64,000 nucleotides of DNA from Strix aluco (GCF_031877795.1 NC_133970.1:45697287-45761286); one strand, 5' to 3'; positions 45,957-56,031 are shown, numbered from the stretch's first letter. The notes: generated from the sequence alone by a model not told the origin. A program made the numbers and translations.

Positions 45957-48900
45957 GGGTGTCAAGGGCTCTATTTGCTGGGGACCCGAGAACGAACTGA
46001 GCCCTTGATAAAGTTAAAAGTAGGTCCTCAGCAACAGGAGGTAGAATTTTTAGTAGATTCAAGAGCGGAGAGATCTACTGTTCAATCATTGCCCCAAGGA
46101 TGTAAGATTTCATCAGAAAAAGTACAAGTAGTTGGGGCAAAAGGAGAACCATTCGGAGTACCGGTAATTAAAGATGTACTCCTTGAAACAGATTCTAAAG
46201 TGGGGGTGGGATCCTTATTGTTAGTACCTGAGGCAGATTATAACCTACTGGGGAGAGATCTAATGATTGAATTAGGAATTAGTTTGGAAGTAACAGAACA
46301 CAAACTTGAAATCAAACTATGCCCCCTACGGGTTGAAGATGAGACTAAAATCAACCCTGAAGTATGGTACACTCCGGATACGGTGGGAAAATTGAATGTT
46401 GAACCTTTTATGGTAACCATCCGGGATCCTGAAGTACCGGTGAGGATTAAGCAATATCCCATACCTCTGGAGGGAAGGCAAGGATTAAAACCAGAAATTC
46501 AGAGATTAATAAAGCAGGGATTATTGGAACCCTGCATGTCCCCTTTTAATACTCCCATTTTACCCGTCAAGAAGGCGGATGGGGGGTACAGATTAGTCCA
46601 TGACCTAAGGGAAATTAACAAAAGGACTGTAACTAGATTCCCTGTAGTAGCTAACCCACACACTCTCTTAAGTCAATTAGGCCCGAACGACCGGTGGTAC
46701 AGTGTAATAGACTTGAAGGACGCTTTCTGGGCATGTCCCTTAAAAGAGGAGTGTAGAAACTATTTTGCTTTTGAGTGGGAGGACCCAGACACCCACAGGA
46801 AAACTCAACTCCGGTGGACAGTCCTACCCCAAGGTTTCACTGAATCCCCAAACCTGTTTGGGCAAGCTTTAGAACAAATTTTGCAGGATTACCAGATAGG
46901 AGATACCCTTACCCTAGTCCAGTATGTAGATGATCTTTTAATAGCAGGGGAGGATGAGGAAAGGGTTCGGGAAGAAAGCATCAAGTTGTTAAATTTCCTG
47001 AGCTTAAAAGGACTGAAAGTGTCAAAATCCAAATTGCAATTTGTTGAAAAGGAAGTTAAATACCTAGGGCATCGATTAAGTCAAGGAACTAAGAAATTGG
47101 ATCCAGAAAGGGTGAAAGGGATACTTTCCCTACCAAGTCCAAAAACTAAAAAACAAGTCCGGCAGCTATTAGGGCTATTTGGATATTGTAAGCAGTGGAT
47201 CGAAGGGTATAGTGGAAAGGTAAAGTTTTTATACACCAAAATAACTAAAAATGGATTATTAAAATGGACTCAGGAAGATGATCAACGGTTAAAAGAACTA
47301 AAAACTGAATTAGTAAATGCTCCTGTTCTGAGCTTGCCCGACCTAAAAAGACCATTTTTCTTATTTGTCAACACAGAGGAAGGAACTGCATTTGGAGTAT
47401 TAGCCCAGGAATGGGCAGGAAAAAAGAAACCAGTAGCATATATCTCAAAATTACTGGACCCCGTAAGTCGGGGATGGCCTACGTGCCTACAAGTTGTGGT
47501 GGCAGCTGCTTTGTTAGTTGAGGAAGCGCATAAAATAACTTTTGGTAGTGAATTAAGGGTACTATCACCCCATAATATTAGAGGTGTGTTACAGCAAAAA
47601 GCAGAAAAACGGATAACCGATGCTAGACTAGTAAAATATGAGGCAATCCTCATTACGTCCCCCCACCTGACCCTTGAAACAACATCGTTACAAAATCCAG
47701 CCCAATTTTTGTATGGAGAACCTAGTCAAGATCTTTTTCATGATTGCCTCCGTAACATCGAGGAGCAGACTAAGATAAGACCAGATTTGGAAGAAGAGGA
47801 ATTAGGGAAAGGAGAAAAATTATTTGTAGATGAATCCTCTCGAGTGGTAGAAGGGAAAAGAAAATCAGGGTATGCCATAATTGATGGAAAAACTTTTAAG
47901 GTGATAAAATCAGGACCCTTGAGTCCCAGCTGGTCAGCACAGGCATGTGAATTATATGCAGTATTAAAGGCTTTACAATTACTAAATGGAAAAGTGGGAA
48001 CTATATACACCGATTCTAGATATGCCTTCGGAATAGTACATACCTTTGGGAAAATATGGGAAGAAAGAGGTTTAATCAATTCTCGGGGGAAAGGCCTAGT
48101 ACATCAGGAGTTAATATCACAAATTTTGCAAGCTATACGAGGACCCAGCAAAATTGCGGTAGTACACGTAAAAGGACACCAGAGGGGGCTAAATCCTTTA
48201 GTACGGGGGAATAACCTTGCTGATCAAGAGGCAAAGAGAGCAGCGCTATCAGCACTGGACTTGGATGATCCGATAGAGGACAGAAAGCGGTGTGTTAATT
48301 GTGGAGATAATTACCTCCCCTGTTATGGTTGCTGGAAAGAATATGGAGTAGACGGTATAGAATGTGTATGTGAAAGACCAGGGTTTAAGTGGTGCTTTTT
48401 TCATGGAAAATCCTATGAACTTTTAAGTTTTACTGTTCAAGAACAAGCAAAATTAAATCAAATGGGGATTAAACAGAAAGCTAATGGAAAATGGGAACTC
48501 CCGGACGGCCGAGAAGTTCTCCCAAAGCCCATAGCTACCAAGATAATGCAGCAATTCCATAAAAACACTCATTGGGGAACTCAGGCATTAGTGGATCAAT
48601 TTGCAACTAAATACATGTGCATTGGGATATATGATATAGCCAAAGGAGTGATAGGAGAATGTCTCGTTTGTCAAAAAGTAAATAAACATCAAATAAGAAA
48701 ACGAGTATATGGGGGGCGAGAATTGGCTCATAGACCTTTTGCAAGAATACAAATAGACTTTACCGAATTACCAAAGGTGGGGAGGTATAAATACTTATTA
48801 GTAATTATAGATCATTTAACCCAATTCGTAGAAGCCTTTCCCACAGCTCGAGCCACAGCTCACACAGTAACAAGGATATTACTTGAAGAAATTATACCTC

Positions 48901-49565
48901 GGTATGGAGCAATAGAAGCAATAGACTCAGATAGGGGTCCACACTTTGTATCCAGAGTAGCCAAAGAGACTTTGGCTGCCCTGGGTACACAGTGGCAATA
49001 CCACACTCCGTGGCACTCGCAGAGCTCAGGAAAAGTTGAACGTATGAACGGAGAAATAAAAAAACAACTTACCAAACTAATGTTAGAAACTAAAATGTCA
49101 TGGGTAAAGTGTCTCCCTTTAGCCTTGTTAAATATCAGAACTCAGCCCCGAACTGATGTAGGCATTTCTCCCTTTGAAATGCTATATGGGATGCCTTATG
49201 ATTTAGAAATGCCACCGGATCACCCCCAACTTGAAGAATTAAAGATAAAGTCCTACCTGATACAGCTAATGGCAAGGAGAAAACAACTACAGGCTCGGGG
49301 GATGGTAGTACAAAGGCCTCCATTGGATGTGGGCATGCATCAAATCCAACCAGGAGATAAAGTACTAATCAAATCATGGAAAGAATCTTCTTTGACCCCC
49401 CGTTGGGAAGGACCCTATGTTGCTCTTATCACTACAGAAACTGCTGTTCGGACTGCTGAGAAGGGGTGGACACACGCAAGCCGAGTAAAGGGACCTATAC
49501 AGGATCCGGCCTGGAAAGTGACCAGCCCTCCTGGGGATCTACGAGTCACCCTTCGGAAAACCTGA
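45957..49565 (+). pseudogene. pol: pro-pol of provirus B, with an extra Cys/His segment
   Basis: Open for about 1200 codons after the gag TAG. The protease active site reads D-S-R-A (46056-46067) where D-T/S-G-A is required, a Gly-to-Arg change that should inactivate it. Reverse transcriptase has YVDD near residue 323 and LPQGFTESPNLFGQ. RNase H (about 620-760) has VDESS, CELYAVLKAL, YTDSRYAFG and NNLADQEAK, keeping its acidic residues. Integrase has HKNTHWG...CLVC and D,D-35-E (IQIDFTEL, DSDRGPHF, GKVERMNG). Between RNase H and integrase lie eight Cys/His residues not expected in gammaretroviral Pol (see separate entry). Pol of A lacks them. Confidence 0.88.
48291..48404 (+). other. Cys/His-rich segment inserted between RNase H and integrase
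   Basis: Pol residues about 779-816 have the spacing C-X2-C-X6-C-X2-C-X10-C-X-C-X7-C-X2-H. Eight ligands in four pairs suit two zinc ions, as in small cross-brace or ZZ-like fingers. The segment begins shortly after the last RNase H residue (NLADQEAKRAA) and ends before the HHCC finger of integrase. The equivalent place in provirus A (about 12880-12960) is a linker without this motif. In C the region is deleted. Function unknown. Confidence 0.7.
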
Positions 49566-49639
49566 AAGAACTCTCTACACATTGTGAGATAAGAACCTAC
49601 GAAGAACTCGATGAGTGAGACCCTGATATTTTTGTCCAA

Positions 49640-49800
49640 TTAAAACTTATATTTGTTTTCCTTTTATATGCATAAAGTGTAAAGTGTAATGTATGTAAAG
49701 AAGGCTGGGGGATTCATAATGCACATGGAATAAATCTTCGGTCTAGTTGTAATCAGTGTTATTAACGAGAACGGAGATTAACTAATCAGGCCCTAAAACT
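49640..49800 (+). pseudogene. broken copy of the Cys-rich frame X1 in provirus B
   Basis: In two registers the stretch reads ICFPFICIKC (around 49651-49680), then CNVCKEGW (49685-49708), then CNQCY and a stop where C has CYIRERK (about 49757-49780). It aligns with the open X1 frame of ERV C (55228-55461) with the Cys positions kept but at least one frameshift and one stop. It lies between pol and env. Confidence 0.55.
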
Positions 49801-49904
49801 GGAGTAAAAACAGGAAAATAATTGAAGATTCTAAAACTTGGTAGAAAATATTTACTAAAGGGATAAATCCTGAAAGAGAGTGCACTCACTCTAATTGGCC
49901 TACT

Positions 49905-50228
49905 CAATAGCACTCTCAGATCCTAAGGGTGATCTGTAGAAAGCACATCCCCTGGGTCCCCTGTCGTGAACCCGAGGTCAAAGATAAAAACTGGGGGACC
50001 TGTGTGTCCCGGAGTAGAGGCAAACGTACCCCTGAAGAATACGGCTGCTGCCGAGAAGATGGAACACCCTGCTGCTCTAAGCAACAGAGTAGGCAGAGAC
50101 GTATCAAAGTGGGGAAAACTTTACTGCCCTACTCTGAAGAAAAAAGGACCTCTGAGGGAGAAGGGCCAGACGAGAGTGTCAGACACCCCGATACAAAAGA
50201 GACTAAGAAAAAATATGCAAATCTATAG
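49905..50228 (+). CDS. frame X2 in provirus B, Cys- then Arg-rich, overlapping env
   Basis: The frame opens after a stop at about 49900 and has no ATG, so it would need splicing. A possible acceptor, CACTCTCAG, ends at 49919. It encodes WVPCREP, an NWG-C region, PEEYGCCREDGTPCC and SRQRR, followed by a charged tail. From 50059 it overlaps the start of env in a different frame. The counterpart in ERV C (55424-55690) keeps PKEYDCCREDGKPHC and a longer Arg run (SRRRRQRR). I recognise no family. The overlap means part of the conservation could come from env. Confidence 0.45.
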
Positions 50229-52512
50229 AATCCCGTCAGCCTTCTATTGGAGCTATTGGATAGTCTGGCTAGGTGTATTAGCTACAATGAATACACTACC
50301 AGGATGGGCTAGAACGACTAACCAATCCCACCAACCTTTTGAACATACCCTAACTAATCAAATTATATGGCCTTGGACAGATGCTTATTATGGACATACA
50401 GGAAGTATGGATGCAGATTTGTATGGGACAGAGTTAGCAACTGCCATACTAAGCAATAACCTAACACTCCAAACATATAAATGGGAGAATTCATCCCATA
50501 CCTGGACAGCTAAAAAAGGAGATGAGATACAGATAGGCTGCAGAGTATTCAATGTAAATGTGATAATAAGTCGACACCCTTTAATTCAAACCGTCCGTCA
50601 GCCCCCTTTTACTCAAATCGTTATCAGAGACAAAACGGAATCTAAAATAGCTCAAACCCGTTGTGAGTCGGAAGCCTGTTGGTATGCATTTACTGCAACC
50701 CAACCGGTGTCCATAGTTTGTTTGGGAGAGACCAGGTCAGGAGATCAAGCTATATCTTTCCGATTTCCATTGAATATACAGGAGGAAACTACAACAACCA
50801 CAACCCACGCTCCCAAAGAGACTACTCAGACTACTCATACTGTTCCAACACAACCAACAGTCGTGCTTAGCCCAAGAATTTTTAAAATTGGACCATATGC
50901 AATTAGAAATACAGGTCAACAACAAATGCTGTTTAACCCGGCGTGGTCTCTCAAACAAGTTGAATTGTTAATGCAAAATAATGTTTCAAATATTCAGCCA
51001 GCATGTTCACCTTTCCTAAAGACTTCTTACGAGGGATGGACAACCTGGCTGCAAAAACAAACTCCTCACACAAAAAGAACGCAGAGAGACTTAACCGGTG
51101 CTTTGGGAACAGGATTGGGAGTTTTAAATAGTATTGATTCGGAGGTGATAATGAACAAATTGGCTACCTCAATTAGTGATTTAACTAATATACAAAGGCC
51201 TTTGCGATCTTCCTTATTGGCTTTGGGGGCTAACCAGTGGCTGTTGTCGAATATATTACCAAAAGGGGAAAAGGTAAATATAAAGGATCATGAATTGATT
51301 ACAGACGCACTCAGTGTGCTCCAAAATAACCTCTCTTTAGCTCTCAGCTGCATCCAGGCTCAAATATGGATGCAGTCGATAGCTGCCTCAATTATAAGAG
51401 AAGGTGAAGAAGGTATTCTTCCTACTGAAATTCGAAGAATAATTTGGGACAGTGCTACTAATTTTGAAAAGAAACTCCAATCCTGGTGGAACCTGGTAAA
51501 CTTTACCTATGACCCCATCACAAACACAGCTACTACCTTTATACTCACTATTTACAATGCCACCATATACCAAATTTATCCTATCATTGCATTAGGGCTG
51601 AATCACAACGGAACCATACTCTATCCTTCTGAGCATAGAGTATGGGCCTGAAAGGTAAACGAAAAATGGCAAACTGTCAATCTAGAGTCCTGCATTGTAC
51701 GGGAACAACAAGGATTCATTTGTGAAGGCAATGCAATTGAGGCACAAGATATTTGTTTAGATACCGAACAAAATATTTGTCACTTTGAGGTCCATCCCAA
51801 TGAAAATCCTAAAACAGTACTTATATATATTGGCGAAGGTTGTGTATGTTTGAGGACGGTTTGTGAATTCTTAACCGTAGACAAGATCATAATAGAGACA
51901 AAAAATTATTCAAATCTCTGTGTTTGCAACTTCACAAAGGTAATCGGATGTGACTTTTCCTATTTAGCCCCGGTCACGTCTTACCAACTCCTGCAATCCA
52001 ATTATACATTAATACATAATCTACAACCTACACCCATTGGAATGAACCTCACTTTGATTAGGCAGTTACTTCAACACAAAGACTTAGTTAGAATTTTAGA
52101 GAAAGTTAGAGAAAACGGACAGAAAACTCTAATAACTGTTCATCACAATGTGGAAGAAATACACCGAGTCTTGGAAAGAGCAAAAAAGAATGCAGAACAT
52201 AACTGGTGGGACACCCTTTTTGGATGGTCACCTACTGCTACAAGCATCTTGAACAAGTTGTGTCACCCCATTGTGGTTCTCTTGATATTAATCTTAATCA
52301 GTTTGACTTTGTCAATAATATTATATGTCATAACTTGGAGAATGATGCAACGGGTAACATATCTGATATCTGTCACCCGTCCAATACTCATTAAAGCCAA
52401 AAACAATCAATTAGATGATGACTTTAAATTGAAAAAAACTCTCCTGTTAAGTCAACAAGAATTGCAACGATTTGATGAACAAAATGATAAAAAGAAAAAG
52501 GGGGGATTGTGA
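50059..52512 (+). pseudogene. env: env of provirus B, one nonsense codon
   Basis: The first ATG in frame is at 50059 (MEHPAALS), an ATG also kept in ERV C. A basic leader of about 55 residues precedes the hydrophobic signal (YWIVWLGVLATMNTLPG). The surface subunit follows, then a Thr-rich stretch (TTTTTHAPKETTQTTH), an R-T-Q-R cleavage-type site near 51077-51088, a fusion region ([15 protein letters not shown]) and the ectodomain. A TGA at 51649-51651 stands where env A has Trp. The frame then continues in register through the membrane span (IVVLLILILISLTLSIIL) to TGA at 52510-52512, which overlaps the first bases of the 3' LTR. The long basic leader ahead of the signal is unusual for gammaretroviral Env. 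Confidence 0.85.
52490..52507 (+). other. polypurine tract of provirus B
   Basis: AAAAGAAAAAGGGGGGAT-type sequence directly before the 3' LTR; it also encodes the last Env residues. Confidence 0.85.
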
Positions 52513-53102
52513 TAGACAGTAAACTGTTTGTTCATCAAATTCCATTGAAGATACTGGGAGCTCGTGACATGTTATTCCATAAACTATGTTGGCCTAAGCT
52601 TAATCTTAACTATTACACTGTGTAACGACTAACTGACTGTAAGTGCTTATCTAAGTTGAAATGCTGAAGCAAGGACTCCTACTAGGCAAAAGACTGAAAA
52701 GAGGGAGAAAGGGAAGAAGGACAAAGGGGAGAAAGACAAAGGGGAGAAGAAGAAGAAAAAAAGGGGGTAGTGTCTATATTCTGTAAGATATAAACAAAGA
52801 CTTTGTGAGCCACTCTCAGGAAAGTAGGAAATACGAGAAGCTGGTGACGTGAGGAAGACCCGGATGGAGCGACCCCCTAGCTGCAAAGTGCGCAGACGCA
52901 GGATACACCTCTCAGAGAGACCCGATAACGGAAGGCGGAGGATATAAAAAAGACGGACCCTCGGGAAGTGGGTGCGCGCCGTTGGTGGAGCAGGGACTCC
53001 CCGGCCGCCCAGCGCTGTTTTGCTTATTGCCGCTTGCTAAAATAAATAATTGAAATTTAATTTGTCCTAACTTGCATCATTTTGGCAAGATAGTCTATAA
53101 CA
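52508..53102 (+). repeat. 3' LTR of provirus B
   Basis: 595 bp, TGTGATAGAC to ...GTCTATAACA. Compared with the 5' LTR there are about four substitutions over the first ~540 bp and a much shorter A run, but the last ~65 bp differ at 14 or more sites plus small indels. AATAAA is present at 53041. GCTAA follows at 53103-53107. Confidence 0.9.
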
Positions 53103-53210
53103 GCTAAGTCTTGGGTAAATATTAGGAAGAAGCTAGAAAAGATAGAAGATTGGCAAGGGAGAGGAATTGCTGAGAGAAGCTCAGAAAGTTTAGGTGGATT
53201 CCTACTTGAA
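53103..53210 (+). pseudogene. ERV C, gag remnant after provirus B
   Basis: AAGTCTTGGGTAAATATTAG, then GAAGAAGCTAGAAAAGATAG, encode AKSWVNIRKKLEKIEDWQ-like text, matching the provirus B gag at 45616-45700. The match ends near a TAG after AQKV-like text at about 53190. Confidence 0.75.
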
Positions 53211-54112
53211 GTGGTGGTATTGTTCTCGTTATCAGTTTGGATACCCAGATAATGATCTATTTAAATGTTGTTTCACCTCTTCATAACTCGTTTATTATTC
53301 AGTATACCTTTGCCTGCTTGACTTGGTGATCAGAAGGTGACAGCTTAGAACTTTCTATCCTCTTGGTATTTTAAGGACTGTAGACAAGGATCAAAAGATA
53401 CTGTGATAGATCCAAGCCCTTGGCTAGCTTCAGCAGCTTTTTTTTTCTTAACAGTGATGAACATCATTGGCAGGAGTTGGAAAAAAAAAAAAAAAGAGAG
53501 AATCAGGGTTCTAGCATACAGGCAGGTATATGGGCTGGGGAGCCAAGTTCAAGCTAATTTGCCCCCAGACCACACTCTTTTGGAGCTGCTAATCTGGTTT
53601 GTACTTCTTAGCCAAAAGATGGGGAACTGACATAATTGTAGCACACTGACTAGGCAGCTCATAAATGTTGTGTCTTTTCCAAAGAAGGAGGATGCTGCTG
53701 TGCCCTTTGCAGACTTTCTCCTCAACAGACCGTGGCCTAGAGCTTACCAGTTTTGTAATTTGTGATGTGCTATGTAAACACCGCGCAGCGCGTGTGTGGT
53801 ATAGCTGCCCAGATGCTTTATTTGATTGCATCTGGAAGTACATGGGCAACAGTCTCGGTAGATTTAAACTACCCTTGCTCTAAATGTCTAGACCCAGGAG
53901 TAGGAGTTTCAGGTTGAGAGGAGGCAATGCAGAGTGTGTAACAGCTCAAACATGCAGCAAACTGCATTATTTTAGCCTGAAAACTGTTCCCCAGTACCTG
54001 CATGTAATAAAGCTGTGCAGAACATGGATGTTTTATGTGATGATTACCTGGAGACTATGGTTTCTTTGGGATCAGAGATTTTCATTCATTGAATGGTTCT
54101 GCCTGCTTTAAT
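53211..54112. other. unassigned sequence inside ERV C
   Basis: About 900 bp with no ERV, gene or repeat text that I recognise. It separates gag and pol remnants of ERV C, so it is probably inserted host or repeat DNA or a rearranged segment. A run of 15 A's lies at 53480-53494. Confidence 0.35.
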
Positions 54113-55273
54113 ATGAAGGAAGTGGAATGGTTTTTTTGCAAAAGGAAGGGGCATTTACTTGGATGGGATCTGATTATAGAATTGAGCATTAATCTGAAAG
54201 TAGAAGAAAAAGGACTCAAAGTCAGATTATGCCCCCTCACAGTGGCGGATGAAGAAAAGATTAACCCAGAAGTATGGTATACCCCAGAGACAGTGGGTAG
54301 ATTGGATATCACCCCCTTCGAAGTCACCATTAGGAACCCAGAGATCCCGACTAGAATCAAACAGTATCCCTTACCGCAAGAAGGCAGGAGAGGCTTAAAG
54401 CCTGAAATAGAGAGACTCCTTAATCAGGGGCTATTAGAACCTTGTATGTCACCTTTTAATACTCCAATATTGCCCATTAAGAAGGCAGATGGGAGTTACA
54501 GATTAGTGCACTCATTATGTGGAGGCCTTTCCCACCACTCGAGCTACAGCAAATACTGTGATAAAAAAATAATCTTAGAAAACATCATCCCTAGGTATGG
54601 AAATATAGAAGTAATCGATTCGGACAGGGGTCCCCACTTTGTGTCTAAAATAATCAGAGAGACATTGACTTCCCTGGGGACCAAGTGGGAATTCCACACT
54701 CCCTGGCATCCAAAAAAAAAAAAAAACTCAGAAAAAGTAGAAAGAATGAATGGGGAAATCAAGAAACAACTTACCAAATTAATGTTAGAAACAAAGATGT
54801 CTTGGGTTAAGTGCTTACCCCTAGCACTTCTGAATATCCAGACCCAGCCCCGAACTGATACTGGAATATCCCCGTTCGAAATGCGATATGGTATGCCCTA
54901 TGATATGGAATTTCCCACTGATCACCCAGTGTTGGAAAAAGACAATTTGCAACCATACTTAATAAACCTCATGAATAGGAGAAAAGAACTACGCAAAAAA
55001 GGGATGGTAGTACAGAGACCTCCATTAGAAATTTGTATGCACTCCATAAGACCTGGAGACAAGGTGTTAATAAAAACTTGGAAAGAATCCTCTCTTACCC
55101 CTCGTTGGGAGGGACCGTTTCTTGTTATACTCACAACAGAGACTGCTGTCCGGACTGCTGAAAAGGGATGGACTCATGCTACCAGAGTGAAAGGACCCTT
55201 AACGCCTGATCACTGGGAAGTAGCTGAAACATCAGGAGATCTGAAGCTAGTGTTGCGAAGGAAGAAGGACTAA
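54113..55273 (+). pseudogene. ERV C pol, internally deleted: protease end and RT start joined to integrase
   Basis: 54113-54510 encodes a CKRKGH knuckle-like piece, the end of protease (LLGWDLIIELSINL) and the start of RT (PFNTPILPIKKADGSYRLVH). Text then jumps to the integrase core (VEAFPTTRAT in one frame; IDSDRGPHFVS after a frameshift near 54570), GEIKKQLTKLMLE, the IN C-terminus (LTPRWEGPF...KGWTHATRVKGP) and a stop at 55271-55273. Compared with B about 2.2 kb are missing, including RT core and RNase H. A run of 14 A's at 54714-54727 replaces part of the SSGKVE region. The product could not function. Confidence 0.85.
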
Positions 55274-55461
55274 ATGAATTTTGTAAAACCCCTAACTGTG
55301 TTTGTTATCCTTTTGTGTGTTTTAAATGCACTACTTGTGAGGAAAGTTGGTGGGCGCACTGCGTCCACGGCTATTCCCCAAAGGAATACTGTGACCAGTG
55401 CTATATAAGAGAAAGAAAATTAACCAGTCATCAACAGGAAAAATTGTGTGCATACCAATGA
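55228..55461 (+). CDS. frame X1 in ERV C: Cys-rich, between pol and env
   Basis: The frame is open from a TGA at 55225-55227 to a TGA at 55459-55461 (77 codons, no ATG). It overlaps the last pol codons in another register. Its core shows nine Cys and a CXH within about 43 residues: C-X4-C-X-C-X4-C-X2-C-X2-C-X6-C-X-H-X7-C-X2-C, followed by a basic stretch (RERK). This is denser in Cys than Gag, Pol or Env text nearby. The broken counterpart in B keeps most Cys. Lacking an ATG, it would be reached by splicing or frameshifting. I recognise no family; a zinc-binding accessory protein is inference. Confidence 0.5.
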   Translation, partial: NIRRSEASVAKEEGLNEFCKTPNCVCYPFVCFKCTTCEESWWAHCVHGYSPKEYCDQCYIRERKLTSHQQEKLCAYQ

Positions 55462-55690
55462 ACCTAAGCCCCATAACGTGAATATAGTACAAACTCTTTG
55501 CAAATTCCAAATACTCCAAGTGCCCTGTACAATCCCACAAGTGAAAGCCTGGAACTGGGAGGCGTTTAGGTGTCGACAACGAGACCCTAACCCCAAAGAA
55601 TACGACTGCTGCCGAGAAGATGGAAAGCCCCACTGCTCTAAGGAACGGAGTAGGCGGAGGAGGCAGAGACGTATGGAGAGGGGAAAATAA
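55424..55690 (+). CDS. frame X2 in ERV C: Cys- then Arg-rich, overlapping env start
   Basis: The frame opens after a TAA at 55421-55423, overlaps the end of X1 by 38 bases in the next register, and runs to a stop at about 55690 without an ATG near its start. It encodes QVPCTIPQVKAWNW, RCRQRD, PKEYDCCREDGKPHC and SRRRRQRR. A Cys cluster followed by an Arg-rich run recalls, in layout only, small nuclear RNA-binding regulators of complex retroviruses. The last 71 bases overlap the env start (ATG 55620). The counterpart in B is at 49905-50228. Confidence 0.45.
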   Translation, partial: PVINRKNCVHTNEPKPHNVNIVQTLCKFQILQVPCTIPQVKAWNWEAFRCRQRDPNPKEYDCCREDGKPHCSKERSRRRRQRRMERGK

Positions 55691-55990
55691 GAAAGGCCTC
55701 GAAGCAACCAGTTCAGGTGATTGTTGTGGCAAGGAGAACTGGAAAGTATGGGGAAGGAAAAGATCTGAGCATGCAAATCCTGTCACAAGACAGAAAGGGG
55801 ACACGTTTGTACAATTAGCTAGTAATTGGAAGATGAACCCACCAACTCTCCTCACTATAGTAGTCATTTGGGCTGTGGGAGGAATCGCAATTTTGATGTT
55901 AAACCTCCATTTTGTGAAACCCCTAGTGTTATTATTAATTGGGTTAACTTTCGGACCATGTATATTTAACAAGTTTGTGATGTGTTAAGG
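55620..55990 (+). pseudogene. ERV C env remnant: leader and signal joined to the 3' end
   Basis: From ATG 55620 (MESPTALR) the frame gives a basic Gly-rich leader, then a hydrophobic segment (LLTIVVIWAVGGIAILML) and directly a second one (LVLLLIGLTFGP), ending at about 55986-55988. The whole ectodomain is missing compared with B. It is followed by the polypurine tract at 56013-56031 (AAAAGAAAAGGGGGGAAT). Confidence 0.6.
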
Positions 55991-56031
55991 AGATTTGAAA
56001 AACAAAATTAGTTAAAAGAAAAGGGGGGAAT

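Larger units (their letters stand above)
43487..53102 (+). mobile_element. provirus B, gammaretrovirus-like, nearly complete
   Basis: 5' LTR 43487-44097, tRNA-His primer site, gag, pro-pol, a short inter-gene region, env, polypurine tract (52490-52507), 3' LTR 52508-53102, flanked by GCTAA on both sides (43482-43486 and 53103-53107). It landed inside the gag of a related older element, C. Frames are broken only by single-codon lesions (TGA in gag, TGA in env, Gly-to-Arg in protease) plus decay of the Cys-rich frame before env. The LTRs match except in their last ~65 bp. Confidence 0.93.

Noticed and set aside
55331-55972. 213-codon minus-strand frame opposite the ERV C X1/X2/env region
   Set aside because: It is antisense to three overlapping retroviral frames and has no domain of its own. 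I treat it as a by-product of base composition.
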